64,000 bases of DNA, taken from positions 1 to 64,000 of the forward strand of contig SNVD02008871.1 in NCBI GenBank assembly GCA_013180625.2, in the 5' to 3' direction. Below, one piece after another: positions 11,360 through 27,800 of this stretch (the stretch's first letter is position 1; each line of letters starts with the position of its first letter). The notes below the pieces were generated by a model, which did not search any database, was not told the DNA's origin, and was given only the letters and a program-made list of their open reading frames with translations. Origin of the DNA: Boswellia sacra (lineage: Eukaryota > Streptophyta > Magnoliopsida > Sapindales > Burseraceae). The position numbers and the translations under genes are program-made.

Positions 11360-13340
11360 TTATTCCAAGCACCTTCAGGGAAAAAAAAGCATCAAATATC
11401 AATCTACTGACAGGCATTTGCAAAGCACACTAAACAAAGGGCATTGATGTCAGGCATAATCCATAATGCCATTCATAATCTTTCCTGTTTTGAACCAAAA
11501 AAAAAAAAAAGAAGTAATATATAAAATAGTGATACTCTTCAGAAAACGATGTAGAACCCCGAAACTCCAACAATACAAATAAGACACAAATTTGCATTTA
11601 AATAGTCAATACTCTTAATAAAGCAGAGAAAGGCAATCCTTTCGCATGATATAATTTTACATTAACCCAAATGAAAACATCATGAAATTGTCAGATAAGA
11701 GTCATACAATCAAATCTGAAAAGCATGCACCATTCCAATCTTTCATTCCCCTCAGGAAGGCCATTGGCTATATTACTTTGAGAACTCAATGGAAAACTAA
11801 CCCATCGTCCTTGGTCAGAAAAGAATACTAATAATACCAAAGATCTTATATGACTTGCTTTCCTAACCCTTGACTCTAGCATTGATGGTACATTTTCATT
11901 CCAAAAGTTTCTCTCAGATGATCCTGTCGCTATGACCCACAAGTCCCGCATATCATTTTCACATAACAAAACATGTGGCCCCTGCATTCTCATGTTCACA
12001 ACTAATTTCAGTTTGTCACGAGAGCCGATATAGTGATTGATCTAATTGTAACTAACATGGTAAGCTAAAATGAAAACAATAAAGTATTTTAAAACACAAA
12101 ATATTTTCCACGGAGACATAACTTTTGGGAAAGGAATCAGACAGACCAAAAAAAAAAAACCGAAGAGGTTACAGTTAGATGTTAAATGTACAAAATATGC
12201 AATTTAAACAGGAAAATGAACATTTAAATGATTTCTAACTGGATGCTAACCATCTTTGCAAAGGAGTCTCGCTGAGGAAAGTATCTAAAGATCACAAATT
12301 TCATTTATCAAGAACTGACAAAAGAAACCCCTTGATAACTTTTGATTCTACTATTTGAAGTCTACTGGCAAAAAAGCTTCCCAAACTTGCTCCAGTGACA
12401 TATCTAAAGCATAATAAAAGGCAATACATCTTCCCCAATAACTCAATAATACTTTTTTTATCTGTTAGTTTTACAGTTTATGTGTTTTAGCTTTATTACC
12501 TACAGAAACATCAATCTGAAGACACATGTGAAACCAATCGAGTTGAGAGAGAGTTTTAAGGGAAGAAGACACCTATCAAAGAACATTTCCTACAAGAAGG
12601 CTTCCAGTCCAGGCATCTTAACCTGCACATACTCAACATCTAAATTCCCATAGCAACACTAGAATATCACTGGTAACGCCAACAAAAAACACGTAACACA
12701 CTCGATTATTCGTCACAACAGTGCAACTATGACAATGCAGATTAACTTCACTTATATCAATCATATTAGTGTGACATCCCATGGTTCCAGTTCGCAGAAC
12801 ACTGGTAACATACTTGTACTGTGGAAAGTAACACTGGAAACAATGAACATCCAACTCATTCTGTACCAGATCATTCGAAACAAGTTGATATTCAAAGGGT
12901 ACCGGTACCGGTACCGGTACCGGTACTGTTCCTCCAGTTACAACAATTTCATATCAAGCATAAAAGTATCACATTCCACAGCTCGAACATCCTAGCAGGA
13001 TCCTAAAATAGGCGCATAACGGCAATAGATGTGATGAATTCATAGAGTCTATCAACCAAATTAACAAGAATTACAACAATTTTCCAAACAGCCATTAATT
13101 CATCAATCAACATTCAAAATTTAAAATTTTAAAAATGAATAAATCGAATCAAATCTAATCTAATCCAGTCTAAACGATCACATTATAAAAACCCAAACTG
13201 ACTAATTGATATCTTATCATCGAAACCGAAATCAATTCGACAACAACGAAAAAGATCGAACGGCTAGGATTGATCTACCTTGGATCGTTACTTCGTTCGT
13301 TTGAATCTCTGCGGTGTGTATCACATATAGAAAAACACAA
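11360..13340 (-). other. 5' UTR exons and about 1.9-kb leader intron of the RraA-like gene
   Basis: On minus, a splice acceptor (CCCTGAAG/GTGCTTGG) lies about 20 bp before the ATG, and a plausible donor (CCAAG/GTAGATC, exon ending 13279) lies upstream. This implies a noncoding first exon around 13280-13340 and a leader intron of about 1.9 kb. Frames of 60-100 codons inside it look spurious. Other short untranslated exons within the interval cannot be excluded. Confidence 0.6.
12898..12925. repeat. (GGTACC)n hexamer tandem repeat
   Basis: Nearly five perfect tandem copies of GGTACC, a self-complementary GC-rich hexamer, inside the RraA leader intron. Confidence 0.95.
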
Positions 13341-13359
13341 GAGAGAGAGAGAGAGAGAG
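13341..13359. repeat. (GA)n microsatellite at the RraA transcript start
   Basis: About nine GA dinucleotides (CT on the sense strand of the gene), placed at or just upstream of the inferred noncoding first exon. CT/GA tracts are common in plant core promoters and leaders. Confidence 0.85.
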
Positions 13360-14192
13360 CTGATTGCTTTCACTAAATCTTTGAAGAGAGATTTGCAGAG
13401 ATGGAATCCAATAACAATCTCTGTATTTTTGTAAGCTGTAAAGCGCGTGGGAAATGTTTTTTATTTATTTATTTTCTTCGCTTCCTTCTTTCCCAATTCG
13501 CTGGTGTTATTGTTAACAAAAATTACTAAACGTCACCGTATTGGTAAGGTGTTCGTGTATTTCCACGCTTTTAAAATTTATTATTATTGATGCGATTGTT
13601 GAGAATCAGATTAGTTAAAAAAAAATGCCCACGCGCTTTAGTGGAGGGTGAGCAACATGGTTATCTAATGGTGCGTGGCCTGCTTTGTTGTCATATGTGG
13701 TTATTACTGGTTATGGCGTAAATGATGGCTACAGCGCTATTGTCACAAGTGATGTCAGTCAGTTCACTAGCGAATCCACCTGAAACTCACGTGCCATTTC
13801 TTTTATTCAGTAAACTAAACGTTATTTCATTCCAGTATACTATGAAATTTAATTTTATTGATATTCTTTAATTTTATTGTCTAATAAATAAGTTTTAAGA
13901 AATTATTAAATTTTATAATTTGTTTTAAAAGTCATCAAAGGCCATTTTATCAATAAATTTTGCGAAATTATTTGTTAAAAGAGGAGATAAGGGTAAAATT
14001 ATAAAAGAAATTATTGGAAGAATTTATTAATAGTTTCACTATTAATGTTACACTAACTTTCACTATTCAATATATAATTGTTTAACATTTCTCTAAAAGG
14101 TATTTTTGTAGCCTGAGGTTCTGCACAGAAGAGTGAAGCCAGCTTTGCTTAGAAGCACTTGCTGCTTCTGCTTTGCTGTCTAGATTGTGATC
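13360..14192. other. Intergenic upstream of the RraA-like gene
   Basis: Contains the upstream promoter of the minus-strand gene. There is no recognisable coding sequence; 13850-14130 is AT-rich. Confidence 0.5.
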
Positions 14193-15168
14193 CGTTTGGT
14201 AATCAAGGTTGGACTGGACTAGACTGAGATTGAGATTGAAATTAAGATTGGATTAGATTGGACTGGACTATAGATAGTACTGTTTTATGTTTGGTGCAAT
14301 ATGGGACTGGACTATATTAACATATAATAAATTTTTAAGAAATCAATTTTTAAATATAAAATAATTATTTTTATTCAAGTTTAATTTGAATAAATATTAA
14401 TTTAATATTCAGATTAAAAATATTTAAATACCTTTTATTTTTTAAAAGTAATAATTCAAAATATTATATTAATTTTCAATTTAATATTATTGGTTATTTA
14501 ATATTATTAATGCATTATTTTTATAATTAAACATTCAATATGAATTATAGATTAAAATATAATTAAACATTATATTATTAAAAATTATTAATTATTAATT
14601 ATAACTATATTATAATGTATTTTATATATATTTTTTCAATATTTTATACTCTTACATTTATATTTTTTTAATAATCCTTTATTTTATTATAGTAAAATTT
14701 ATTATTATTTTTTATTATATCAAGAATTATTTATTTTTTTATTTTATTAGATTTAATAATATTATTGTTTATAATATTTCTAAATTATTTATATATTATT
14801 ATATTAATATTTGTCTAATAATATAATATTTTATTATATTAATTTCACTAATATTATAACTTATAAAATATAATTAATAATAATATATATAATTATTTAT
14901 TCTTATTTATAATTTATCTTAAATTATAATTTATTTAGTATTATATCATTTTTATATTATTATTTATTAAATAAAATAAAAAAATTATTTGTCCAAACTT
15001 GGGACAAGTAATCCCATGGTTCACCATGGGACTGCTAGTCCCAATGATTTGCTACTATTGGGACTAAGATTAGTCCCAATCCCAATCTCTTGAAATGCTC
15101 CAAACAAAAGATTAATAAATTAGTCCCAAAATCTAGTCCAGTCCCCCTTATATCCTGGCTGCCAAACA
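14193..15168. repeat. MITE-like element with imperfect terminal inverted repeats
   Basis: The left end (CGTTTGGTAATCAAGG) and the reverse complement of the right end (TGTTTGGCAGCCAGG) are related. Both subterminal regions carry repeated GGACTGGACTA / TAGTCCAGTCC and TTGGGACTA motifs in opposite orientation. The roughly 650-bp interior is almost pure A/T without coding capacity. No clear target duplication was found. Confidence 0.55.
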
Positions 15169-16856
15169 GGTATATGCTTAAGGATATCAAATAAGATCTA
15201 CGAGTGGATTAGAATTGTTAATATGATAGATTGGATTTTCTATTTTTATAAGATTCATAATGCTTACACTAACCTTTTTTATTATTATTATTTATCAACC
15301 ATTCCACATCTATCTGATAAATAATTCATCGATTATAATTATGAAATAATTACAATGGGTATCATAGAATTTTGGTTTAATTTTAAATTGAGAATGATTA
15401 TATATTTTTTATCAATCACATTCCTAAAGTTTTCTATAAATTATTATTTTCATTACTTAAAACACAATTCCCATGAGCGTGATTGATAAAAAAGTTTTGC
15501 TATTCTCTGCTTAAAATGAAACCAAACTCGAATAGGGCAAAAATCTGAGGTCGGGCCAGGGACTTCAATCCCCGTCTCCAAAAAATTCTCTAAAAAATCC
15601 AGGTCGGAACTAGTTCGGAGAATTTTCTCTCGGGATTGGGGAATTCAATTCCCAGGTATTTATCCGATTTTCCAATTTCTTTTTTTTGCATGTAAAAATT
15701 ACTATAATACATATATATAATTTGCTACTTGTTTGCCACGATGAGGCGCTGCTTGGTGGTGTCTGCCACCACATTTCCATGATGAACCCGTGTTCAAGCC
15801 ATTCTATCCGCAAGCGTGTGCATATATACATATATATATATATAATTTCCTACTTTTAATCAGAAGTGAGGTGTGGCTTGGTGGAGTCTAGCCGCCTAGT
15901 TTGTTTCTCAAGTTCAAGTTCAAGCCGCTAACTGCAGTTGTCAACATTATTAATTTTATTATTAAATTGAGTTGGGCTGGGCTTATAAATATAATAATTA
16001 TTGGGCATAAATAAGAATAAAATACTGGGTTTGGGCTTGTAAAAAGATTTGAACCGTGATATTATTACACAAACAATATAATTCAAATTAATTAAATTTT
16101 TATGTATTTCGGGCCAGGTCCGGGCCGGGAAGCATGATCCCTTCCCTGCCCCTTGCCTGGCCTCAAGCAGTCCTAAAAAATCTTCTCAGATCCTCAGAAT
16201 GTGGCGTAAATCCCCGAGTATTACCGAGCCAGAGAGCTGGATACCCGGCCACCTTCAAGTACAATTATCATTCCTAAACTAAAAAATACTTGTTAATATT
16301 GTCGCTCATAATTATTTTATATTATTTTTTTTAGTGCTTTTGCTTATTATACTATTGTTACAACATTAAAGACTGTATCATCACATTTTAATTCGTTGCG
16401 AAAAATGTCAACGAGCAATTTCAAACCACTAAATGAGTCACTCCAAAATCCTAAAAGGTAAAAGATTTTAACTCCAAATGTGTGTAAATGGCACAAGTTT
16501 AGCCTCTTTGTTTACCAGATTACGAGGCTTTACCTGCTGGAATCTATGTGAAGAGCAGGAAGTCTAATCTTTAATAAGCACTTGGACATCTATAGTTCTA
16601 ATCAAGTTTCCAACATCAGTACAGGAAAACAAGAATTGCAACCAAATGTGTCATCATAATTTGTTACTATCAAGAAATAAAATGCCAATGCTCAACCACA
16701 CCAAAGATCAACTGAAGCAACTTTCAGTAAAAGAAGTTGCATAAATAATGACAACAACAAAATGCTAATTTGTTTAGAAGTCTCTGATTTCCAAATTTAT
16801 TAGAATGACAGTACTGGACTATGGTAACACTGTGTGACAAGCAAACTTTTGACTTC
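15169..16856. other. Intergenic between MITE and IDI; GC-richer block and tandem SINE-like unit
   Basis: 15380-15480 is AT-rich and resembles 39370-39470 (shared ATCAATCACA and nearby T-runs), suggesting a dispersed repeat. 15535-16260 is a GC-richer block with CGGGCC-type motifs at both ends, possibly a decayed transposon. About 16500-16856 is the probable 3' UTR of IDI. Confidence 0.45.
15715..15940 (+). repeat. Two tandem SINE-like units (about 123-bp period)
   Basis: Both copies begin TATAATTTSCTACTT and contain GCTTGGTGG (A-box-like) followed by GTTCAAGCC (B-box-like): copy 1 at 15715-15837 and copy 2 at 15838-15940. A short (TA)n tract separates them. The Pol III box spacing suggests tRNA ancestry, but divergence is high. 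Confidence 0.35.
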
Positions 16857-20572
<3,716 letters not shown>

Positions 20573-21480
20573 GGAGACTCGTGAGCTCTGAATGGAATCG
20601 CAGCAACGCTACAGGCATTATTTGGAACAAAATTTATTTTTATTCATATATATAATAATGTTCACGTTGTTCATTTTTTTTCTGCTTTCAGTAAATTTTC
20701 TAATTTTTTTGGTGTATATTGTTTAAGTGGGGTCCACTTGGCATATCAAATTACAATATTACCCTTTGATAGACTATATGAGATGTTGTTTAATATTCAT
20801 ATGTTTGTATGTGACTAGGATTTTTTTCCTTTTGTATATTTTTTTTTCTTAATCACCAACCACAATTTTTTAGGTTTTTATTTTTTCAGATAAATAAAAT
20901 TTAAAGAGAATACTAATTTTGGTATGAAAATAACAGCTTTTTAAGCAAACACATTGATTTGTAATTAATATGTAGATAAGGTTCAGATATTAGTATTTTA
21001 AGTTAAAATTTGGGAAAAAATTAAAATAAATATTAATTTAATTGAGACCTCACATAATTTTAACTAGAGCCCTACTACTGTAACAAATTGTTTGTAAAAA
21101 TTCATCTATATAAATCCAGGGACATCTGAAAAAGATGTTTTCTTAAAAGTAATGATATGATTTTATAAAATCCATTTAGATATTGAATATGAAACGTACA
21201 AAAAATAAAGTAGACATTTTATTCGTGAAATGTGAAATGCCAGAAACAAGAAAAAAAAATATTGGTTCATATCACATGTCAACGTAACAACCACCATTAA
21301 ATTTTAAAAATAAAATCATTGTTCATGATGATTTCATTTTCCATTTGACCAATAAGGATTAACGTGTCATTTACAAATATGTACTCATATAATATTACCT
21401 AAAATTAAACCATAGAAGGTAATTAGTCATTAATCATGCTCTTTTTCACCATTCAACACGTTAACAATTTTAGGAATAGG
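20573..21480. other. IDI upstream region and AT-rich intergenic DNA
   Basis: The first few hundred bases should hold the IDI promoter; I cannot pick out a convincing TATA box. No coding sequence is seen. Confidence 0.45.
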
Positions 21481-23193
21481 GTAATTTCCTTTACCTCCCA
21501 AAGTATAAGAAATATCACTTACCTCTTCTAACAATCACAAAAGTTACCTACATTTCCTAAAATTTGAAAAATACCACTTATATTTCTGTTTATAATATAA
21601 TAATAGAAATTCATAATTATAATTACAAAAATTCCCCTAATGACCTTGGGTGAATTTCATATTTTTAAAATCATAAGATGATTATTTCTTTTTTCAAAAT
21701 TACCAACCAAATTTTTTTGTGTAATTGTATTTTCTTAAACTTGAGGAGGAGCATTGTGTTATGTCAAAGCTTTAGGGAGGAATTAAGTGTAAATTATCCA
21801 TTTAAATTTTCTATCCATCGTAAAATAAATAAATAAATACTAATGACTATCATTACATCGTTAATAACGATACGATGGTTGGTGTTAGGGGTGCACACGG
21901 GTCGGGTCGGGTCGGGTTTTCCCGAACCCGATCACGACCCGACACTGTGCAAACCCGGAATTTTTAACCCGATTCGGGTTATAATGACATGCCGACCCGA
22001 TATAAACCCGACCAATCCGGTCGGGTCGGGTCGGGTTATATCGGGTTTGGTTTATTAAGTAATAAAATCCCAACCCGTTTGCACGACCCGATACTGTTTA
22101 ACCCGACCATTTCAACCCGATTTGGGTTACAATAAAACCCCAACCCGATGAAAACCCGACCAACCCGATCGGGCCGGATCGGGTCGGGGTTTTTTGCACA
22201 CCCCTAGTTGGTGTAACACCTAATTAGCAAATAAGTTAATAATAGAATAAGGTCAATCAAGGTATAATTGTGACACTAATATTTGACAATTTGAGTCCAA
22301 AAACAATGTAACGTTTCCAATTTTTATCTCTAGGTACTATGGTTTGTTGTCTAATATATTTTTGAGACTAAAAGGAGTGCCACTGCACGGTGAAGAGATT
22401 AAGGAAGGATTATGATATTTGTCAACAAGGTAATGGACAAAAACGAGGATCATTAATTATCTGTATTCTGTAATGCCAACCAATTTGATTCTCAAATTTG
22501 GAATATTATCTGTGAATAATTATTAATAAATGGAATAAATATAGAATTTCTTTTTTGTAAGATGGCTAATTGATCACGAAAGGAAGAAGGAACATACTAA
22601 TTTTGAAAAATTTATTATTAAAATAATAATTTCTCATCAAATGAGTCCATGAATATTATCATATTTTCTACTTTGCACTGATAATATTTTTTAATTTAAA
22701 CTTTTTAATTTGTAAAATAGATAAAGTTCTAACCATTCTTCCCCAGTAAAATATATCATAAAAATTTTCAATAAAAATTGTCAATAAAGTGAACAGAAAA
22801 AATCTCTAAATAAAAATTATTTTAAATCTAAAACATATCAACATTTATATTTTTTTAATTTCGTTAAATTATAAAAAAAATGAGCTCCTCTATGGTTCAA
22901 AAAATAAATTTCATTAAGCACCAAAATATATATTAAAAAAAACATGATCATTTTTTAAATATTAATATTATGTTATGTTATGTTGATGAAGTTATCATTT
23001 TTTAATCTTTAGGCTTTCAATATTTTTCTTATTTTAACATTTAGCAAAGGTCATTGAAATTTATCAAAAGGGTGTGTTGAGAATGTTAAAACCAATGAAG
23101 GGCTAAGACGGAAAATGAGGTAATTTTATAATTCGAAAACCTTTCAACGTAACGGGTTATTTCCAAAAACTTTGGGAGGTAATTGGAAATTAC
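21481..23193. repeat. Inverted-repeat element interrupted by a hAT MITE
   Basis: Ends 21481-21505 and 23169-23193 are inverted copies sharing GTAATTTCC and TTACCTCCCAAAGT with one or two differences. The interior is AT-rich and non-coding and includes the hAT-type MITE at 21886-22206. Family is not assigned. Confidence 0.5.
21886..22206. mobile_element. Non-autonomous hAT MITE with perfect 8-bp target duplication
   Basis: A 321-bp element bounded by TAGGGGTG and CACCCCTA and flanked on both sides by GTTGGTGT (21878-21885 and 22207-22214), the 8-bp duplication typical of hAT. The interior is an array of CGGGT / ACCCG motifs in both orientations, giving strong self-complementarity. There is no coding capacity. 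The TIR start matches that of the larger hAT element at 59042-62721, which could belong to a mobilising family. Confidence 0.88.
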
Positions 23194-23619
23194 TAATCGA
23201 GTAATCATGTGATGCATGACTACTTGCCATGTGTTACGTTAAATATTTAAATGTTATTATTATATCCATCCACCAACGACCAATCTGACCAGAGGATCTG
23301 GTCTATGAAATTAATTTTTTGTCATCTAAATTACAAAAATATACACTTTTTGTTCCATATTTACATATTAGAACGATATTGATATTGATATCTAAAAATT
23401 TTATATACTATGTTACAAGTTTTATTTTTAATATGGTAAGTTTGAAGTTTAATATGTATATCCATCGTTCAGTATTTAATTTCTTGCTTTTTCTTTTATA
23501 TGTAAACTCTTTACTATTTTATTTACATTATTAGTGCTATGAATAAAAAAAGGATTATTTTATTCCTATTACATAAAAAAATGAATAGTTTAAGCAATAA
23601 AAATTTGTGATTAGGGGTA

Positions 23620-24328
23620 TGTTTGGTGCGCGACACTGTATAGTATTATTTTACTGTATTATATTAAATAGTGTAATACATGTGTTTGGTGCTAATTTAG
23701 TATTGTATTAATTAATATAAAATACAACTCTTAGATGCATCAACATTGTATTAAATTACATAAAGCTAATTCATGACATTAGCATTACATTGCATAGTAC
23801 TAATAAAAGATGTCAAAATTATCCCTATAAAATTCTATATATCTAACAATACCCTTTAAATTTTAAAATTTTAAACATAAATAAAGATTATTTAATAGAT
23901 AAATTATAAAATCAAATTTATTTAAAATTTATATTCTATAAATAAAGAATGGATTAAGGAGTCACTGTCCCCACTGGGTGACACTCGATGTCCACTACTC
24001 CTGTTGGACCAATTGACACCTAGCATGCCATTATAAACTCGAATTGTCTAATAGGTCCAGTGGGGGCATTCGACTCCAAGTAATTTTTTCAACAATTAGC
24101 AACTATTCGATAAATTACTAATAAATAATTTTATAAATAAACTAAAAATATATATTTTTTTTGTATATCTTTTTTGAAAAAAATTCTTACTTTTTTGTAC
24201 AAATTGATACAATACATGAGTATACCAAACACTATATAATTTTGACATAACATTATTTTTAATACTATAAAAAGTAATATTATATAATACAATACTATAC
24301 TATACTATATAATATCGTGTACCAAACA
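23620..24328. repeat. MITE-like element (TGTTTGGT termini) with nested inverted repeat
   Basis: The left terminus TGTTTGGTGCGCGACA and the reverse complement of the right terminus TGTTTGGTACACGATA are clear imperfect inverted repeats, followed by TATAGTAT-type subterminal repeats. Inside, 23957-24079 is a second, GC-richer inverted repeat (GGAGTC...CCCCACTGG arms) that looks like a nested insertion. No transposase is present. Confidence 0.55.
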
Positions 24329-24664
24329 AGTCGAAGTCTTATATGTAAATATAAACATGACGATTACATAAGTACCTTTGAGTTTCTAGCTTAATATTAA
24401 GTGGAGAACAACTATGTATTTTCATCAATGAAACTTTTGAAGTTGTCTTCAAAAATTCAAATAATAATTTTTATCTTTCAAATCATCATTTTCAGGGGTA
24501 TAATTGAGAAAAAAACAAACAACTTTATAAATGTCATTGAAAAAAAGTATGGTTGTTATTCGCTTAAAATTAAATCAAAACCCGATGATACTTATTGATA
24601 TTGCTCGTATAAACTACTAATATTTAAAATATTTTACGTAGATTTTCATGTTATTTAACTAACA

Positions 24665-24859
24665 GTAATGCTATACTTATAATCTATATACAACTCAAAT
24701 TCTACAACTTGATATGACGGTCTACATGATAAAATCTTATCAAAAATATAACTTTTCTTATTTTTTTCTCTAATATATTTTTATCATGTAGACTATCATA
24801 ATATCATATATTAAGTTATAGACTTTAGATTGTATCGTAAGATATAATTATAGAATTAC
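24665..24859. repeat. Hairpin-forming MITE-like repeat (about 195 bp)
   Basis: The left half (from GTAATGCTATACTTATA to GTCTACATGATAAAA) and the reverse complement of the right half (from GTAATTCTATAATTATA) align along most of their length, so the segment folds into one long imperfect stem. Target duplication is unclear. Confidence 0.55.
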
Positions 24860-27800
24860 TATTTAATTCAAAGTGAAACGAAATCTAGTTTCATTTATCG
24901 AAATCCCAATCTCATAAATGTTAAAAACTCTTTCACGACAAAATTAATTTATGTTGCATTAAACTGCTTCCAGGAGGATAGGCAGTAAAGTCAACTAACT
25001 ATTACATTCAATAATGGAACAAAAATGTTTTCTCTGTTTCAAGCATTTGGAAATCGATATTTTTCTGAAAACGTGCAAGAAGTGTTTTTAAAAAAAAAGA
25101 TTTAAACGTTTTTCTGCTTTAATATTTGTTTTTTTAGTTTCGTATAATACCTGTCAAAAGCAACACCTCAAATGATATTTTTTTTTCAAAAATATTTTTT
25201 TGTCCATTTCAATAATTTTTTTTTTCTTATTGGAAAGTACTTATTTGTTTTTATTTAATGTCATTTGATTGTGTTAAAGAAGATCTTGTCGTTGTCTTTA
25301 AATAAATAAAAAAATATATTTTGTACATTTTTCCATTGGTGTGCCGAACTTACATTACTAAAAGTAGTACTGTTACATATGAACCTATTTAACTTATATA
25401 ATCTAATATGATTCAAATTCATTGATTTAATAAAATTTAAAAATAAATTAACAAATTTTTAATAAATAAAATGAGACCGACTTATCTAATAACTTTACAT
25501 AAAGTTATATTATACAAATTGTGTATGTATATAATTATTGTACTAAAAACTTATTTTTCCTTTATACACTCTTTATAATTTCAAAAATAACCTCAATAAA
25601 ATATACTATATCTTACAGTTAGTTATTTCCTTTATCTTCTATTTTTTTCTTATTTCTCCTCTCAAATTCTAAATCTAAAAAGATAAGCTAAAATTACTAG
25701 AATACAGTCATTTTTAAATTTAATTAATTCATTAAATGTTTCTTTTTAATATATATGTTTGGTCACTCGCCTTTCTAGTTCATGCTATATGGCTTCATAT
25801 TTTTATTGTTTTCCTAACTACTTGTTCCCTCTTATGGCTGGCCATTTTTTTCCTTCTAATTTATTTATTTATTTTCATATTTATAGGTTTGTAACACAAA
25901 TTTTATGACTGTGATTACTATTTCTTTCACCAAATTAGATAAAATAAATGGCCACAAATTTTTATCGATAATTGTGTCAAAAATTTGTATTATATAGCTA
26001 CAACTTTGAGATAAGAATAATTTTGGAATTTTTTAATGTAATTAGTTAAATGATTGTTTTCAGGAATTTTAAACTAATTGAAATAATCCAGAAATGCTTT
26101 TGACTCGTGTATTAAAACTAGTGAAAGTTTTGAAGTGATGCAATTTTATTATCTTTAATTGCAAATTGTTTTATGGGTTTTTAGTAATTTCAAAATTTTC
26201 AATAGAAATTTGGATAAAAAGACTCTCACACACTATTATTAAAATATGTACTAAAACCTAACTATACCAATAAAAATTTATTGCTTAAACTTCATAGCAT
26301 TATCCACCACCTACCATAAAGAGAGAGAGAAACACATATTCATAATCATTATAAAATTGTTTTAAAGAACTATCATTAATCTTCATTAATCTTGGAATCA
26401 TCGAAATAAATAAATTTTATCATTTAAGTACATGCACAAATATTTTACATCTATCAAATATAAATTTATATGAAAAAATAAAATTATTTTTTTGGGTATA
26501 ATATAAATATACAAACTAAGATCAAGTTTAAGAGAAAAAAGTATAGCACTAGTTTGCACATATTTAATCTTATATCCATTTCAAACAATGATAAGACTGT
26601 ATTTACACAACTAAATTATTTTACAAGTAAATAAAAATAATTATAGCTAAAATCTAAAAGTATATGTTAGACATAATTTTTTAAACGAGTTGCTTTATGT
26701 AGTCCTCCACTCTCTATCTATTCAGCCCCCTCTTATAAATACACCGAATAAAAAATATAAAACCTCTATATCTTTTTCATTAAATCTTATTTAATTTTCT
26801 AAATCTCATTTCAATGTATAATTAATTTTTCATTGCACCCACTTTTACGGTGGGCTGCTTCTCCTGGACTAAGCGGGCAAGTCAGCTGATATTAACCTAG
26901 CATTCAAGACCAACAGCGCATCTGCGGGAGAGAGAGTCAGAAGGAAGCCTTTAAGTGATAGAAGGACCAGCAAGCGTCCTTGCTACAGCAAATGACCAAA
27001 AGATCAACAGCTTCAATATTAATTCAATTACAGCTTAGGTTTTTCCAAGTGGTAATCTTCTCAACAAATCAAAGTTATTCTTGTTTCATTATTAATTTAT
27101 TACATCTTCTAGATGGTACCAAATAAAAACAAGAATAAAACTTATTAATAGTTCAAGATAGAACATAAAGTTTGGTTGCACCATGATTATGAATCTAACA
27201 AATATTAAAAAAATTTAGTTAAATCTTACTTGTTTATCATCGTCGTCTTTCCGTTTCATGATTGCTCTCTCTATGACTTAAAAACATAATATGTAAATAT
27301 GAAGAGTTAAATTTGTTGCAAAGTTTGATTTTACATTAGATCGGTTTCAAGAGTTTAAATTCAAATGTGTATAACACATGGTTTCTTATTGTTTAACAAA
27401 ATTAGGTTAATTATATAGTAAATAATTAGGTGTGTACTTATAATTTTTTTATTCTTTCTAATAATTTTATTTTAGAGCAAAATTATAAAAATTAAAAAAT
27501 AAAAAATGTAGGTTGAATAGACCAACTCTTTCAAACCTACAATAAACCCATAATAGATCCAAACAAAATACAAGTTTGAGGCCACGAAGCCCAAGAGTTT
27601 CTGGCGTGTAAGGCTAAGCAAAGCCCAATAAGAGACTCAAAAGAATGTGTTGTCATGTAAGTGCGGTTAAAGCTCTTTCTGAGCCATTTTTTAAGATTTT
27701 TATAAAATTTAAAAGATATTCAAAATATAATTTACCAAAACGTCTTAAGAGCTGTAGCTTTACAATATCACTTTATAATGTAATACAATATAGCTTATCT

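Noticed and set aside
11691..11999. 102-codon minus frame upstream of the RraA-like gene
   Set aside because: It lies inside the leader intron, has no recognisable domain and no splice-compatible connection to the coding exon.
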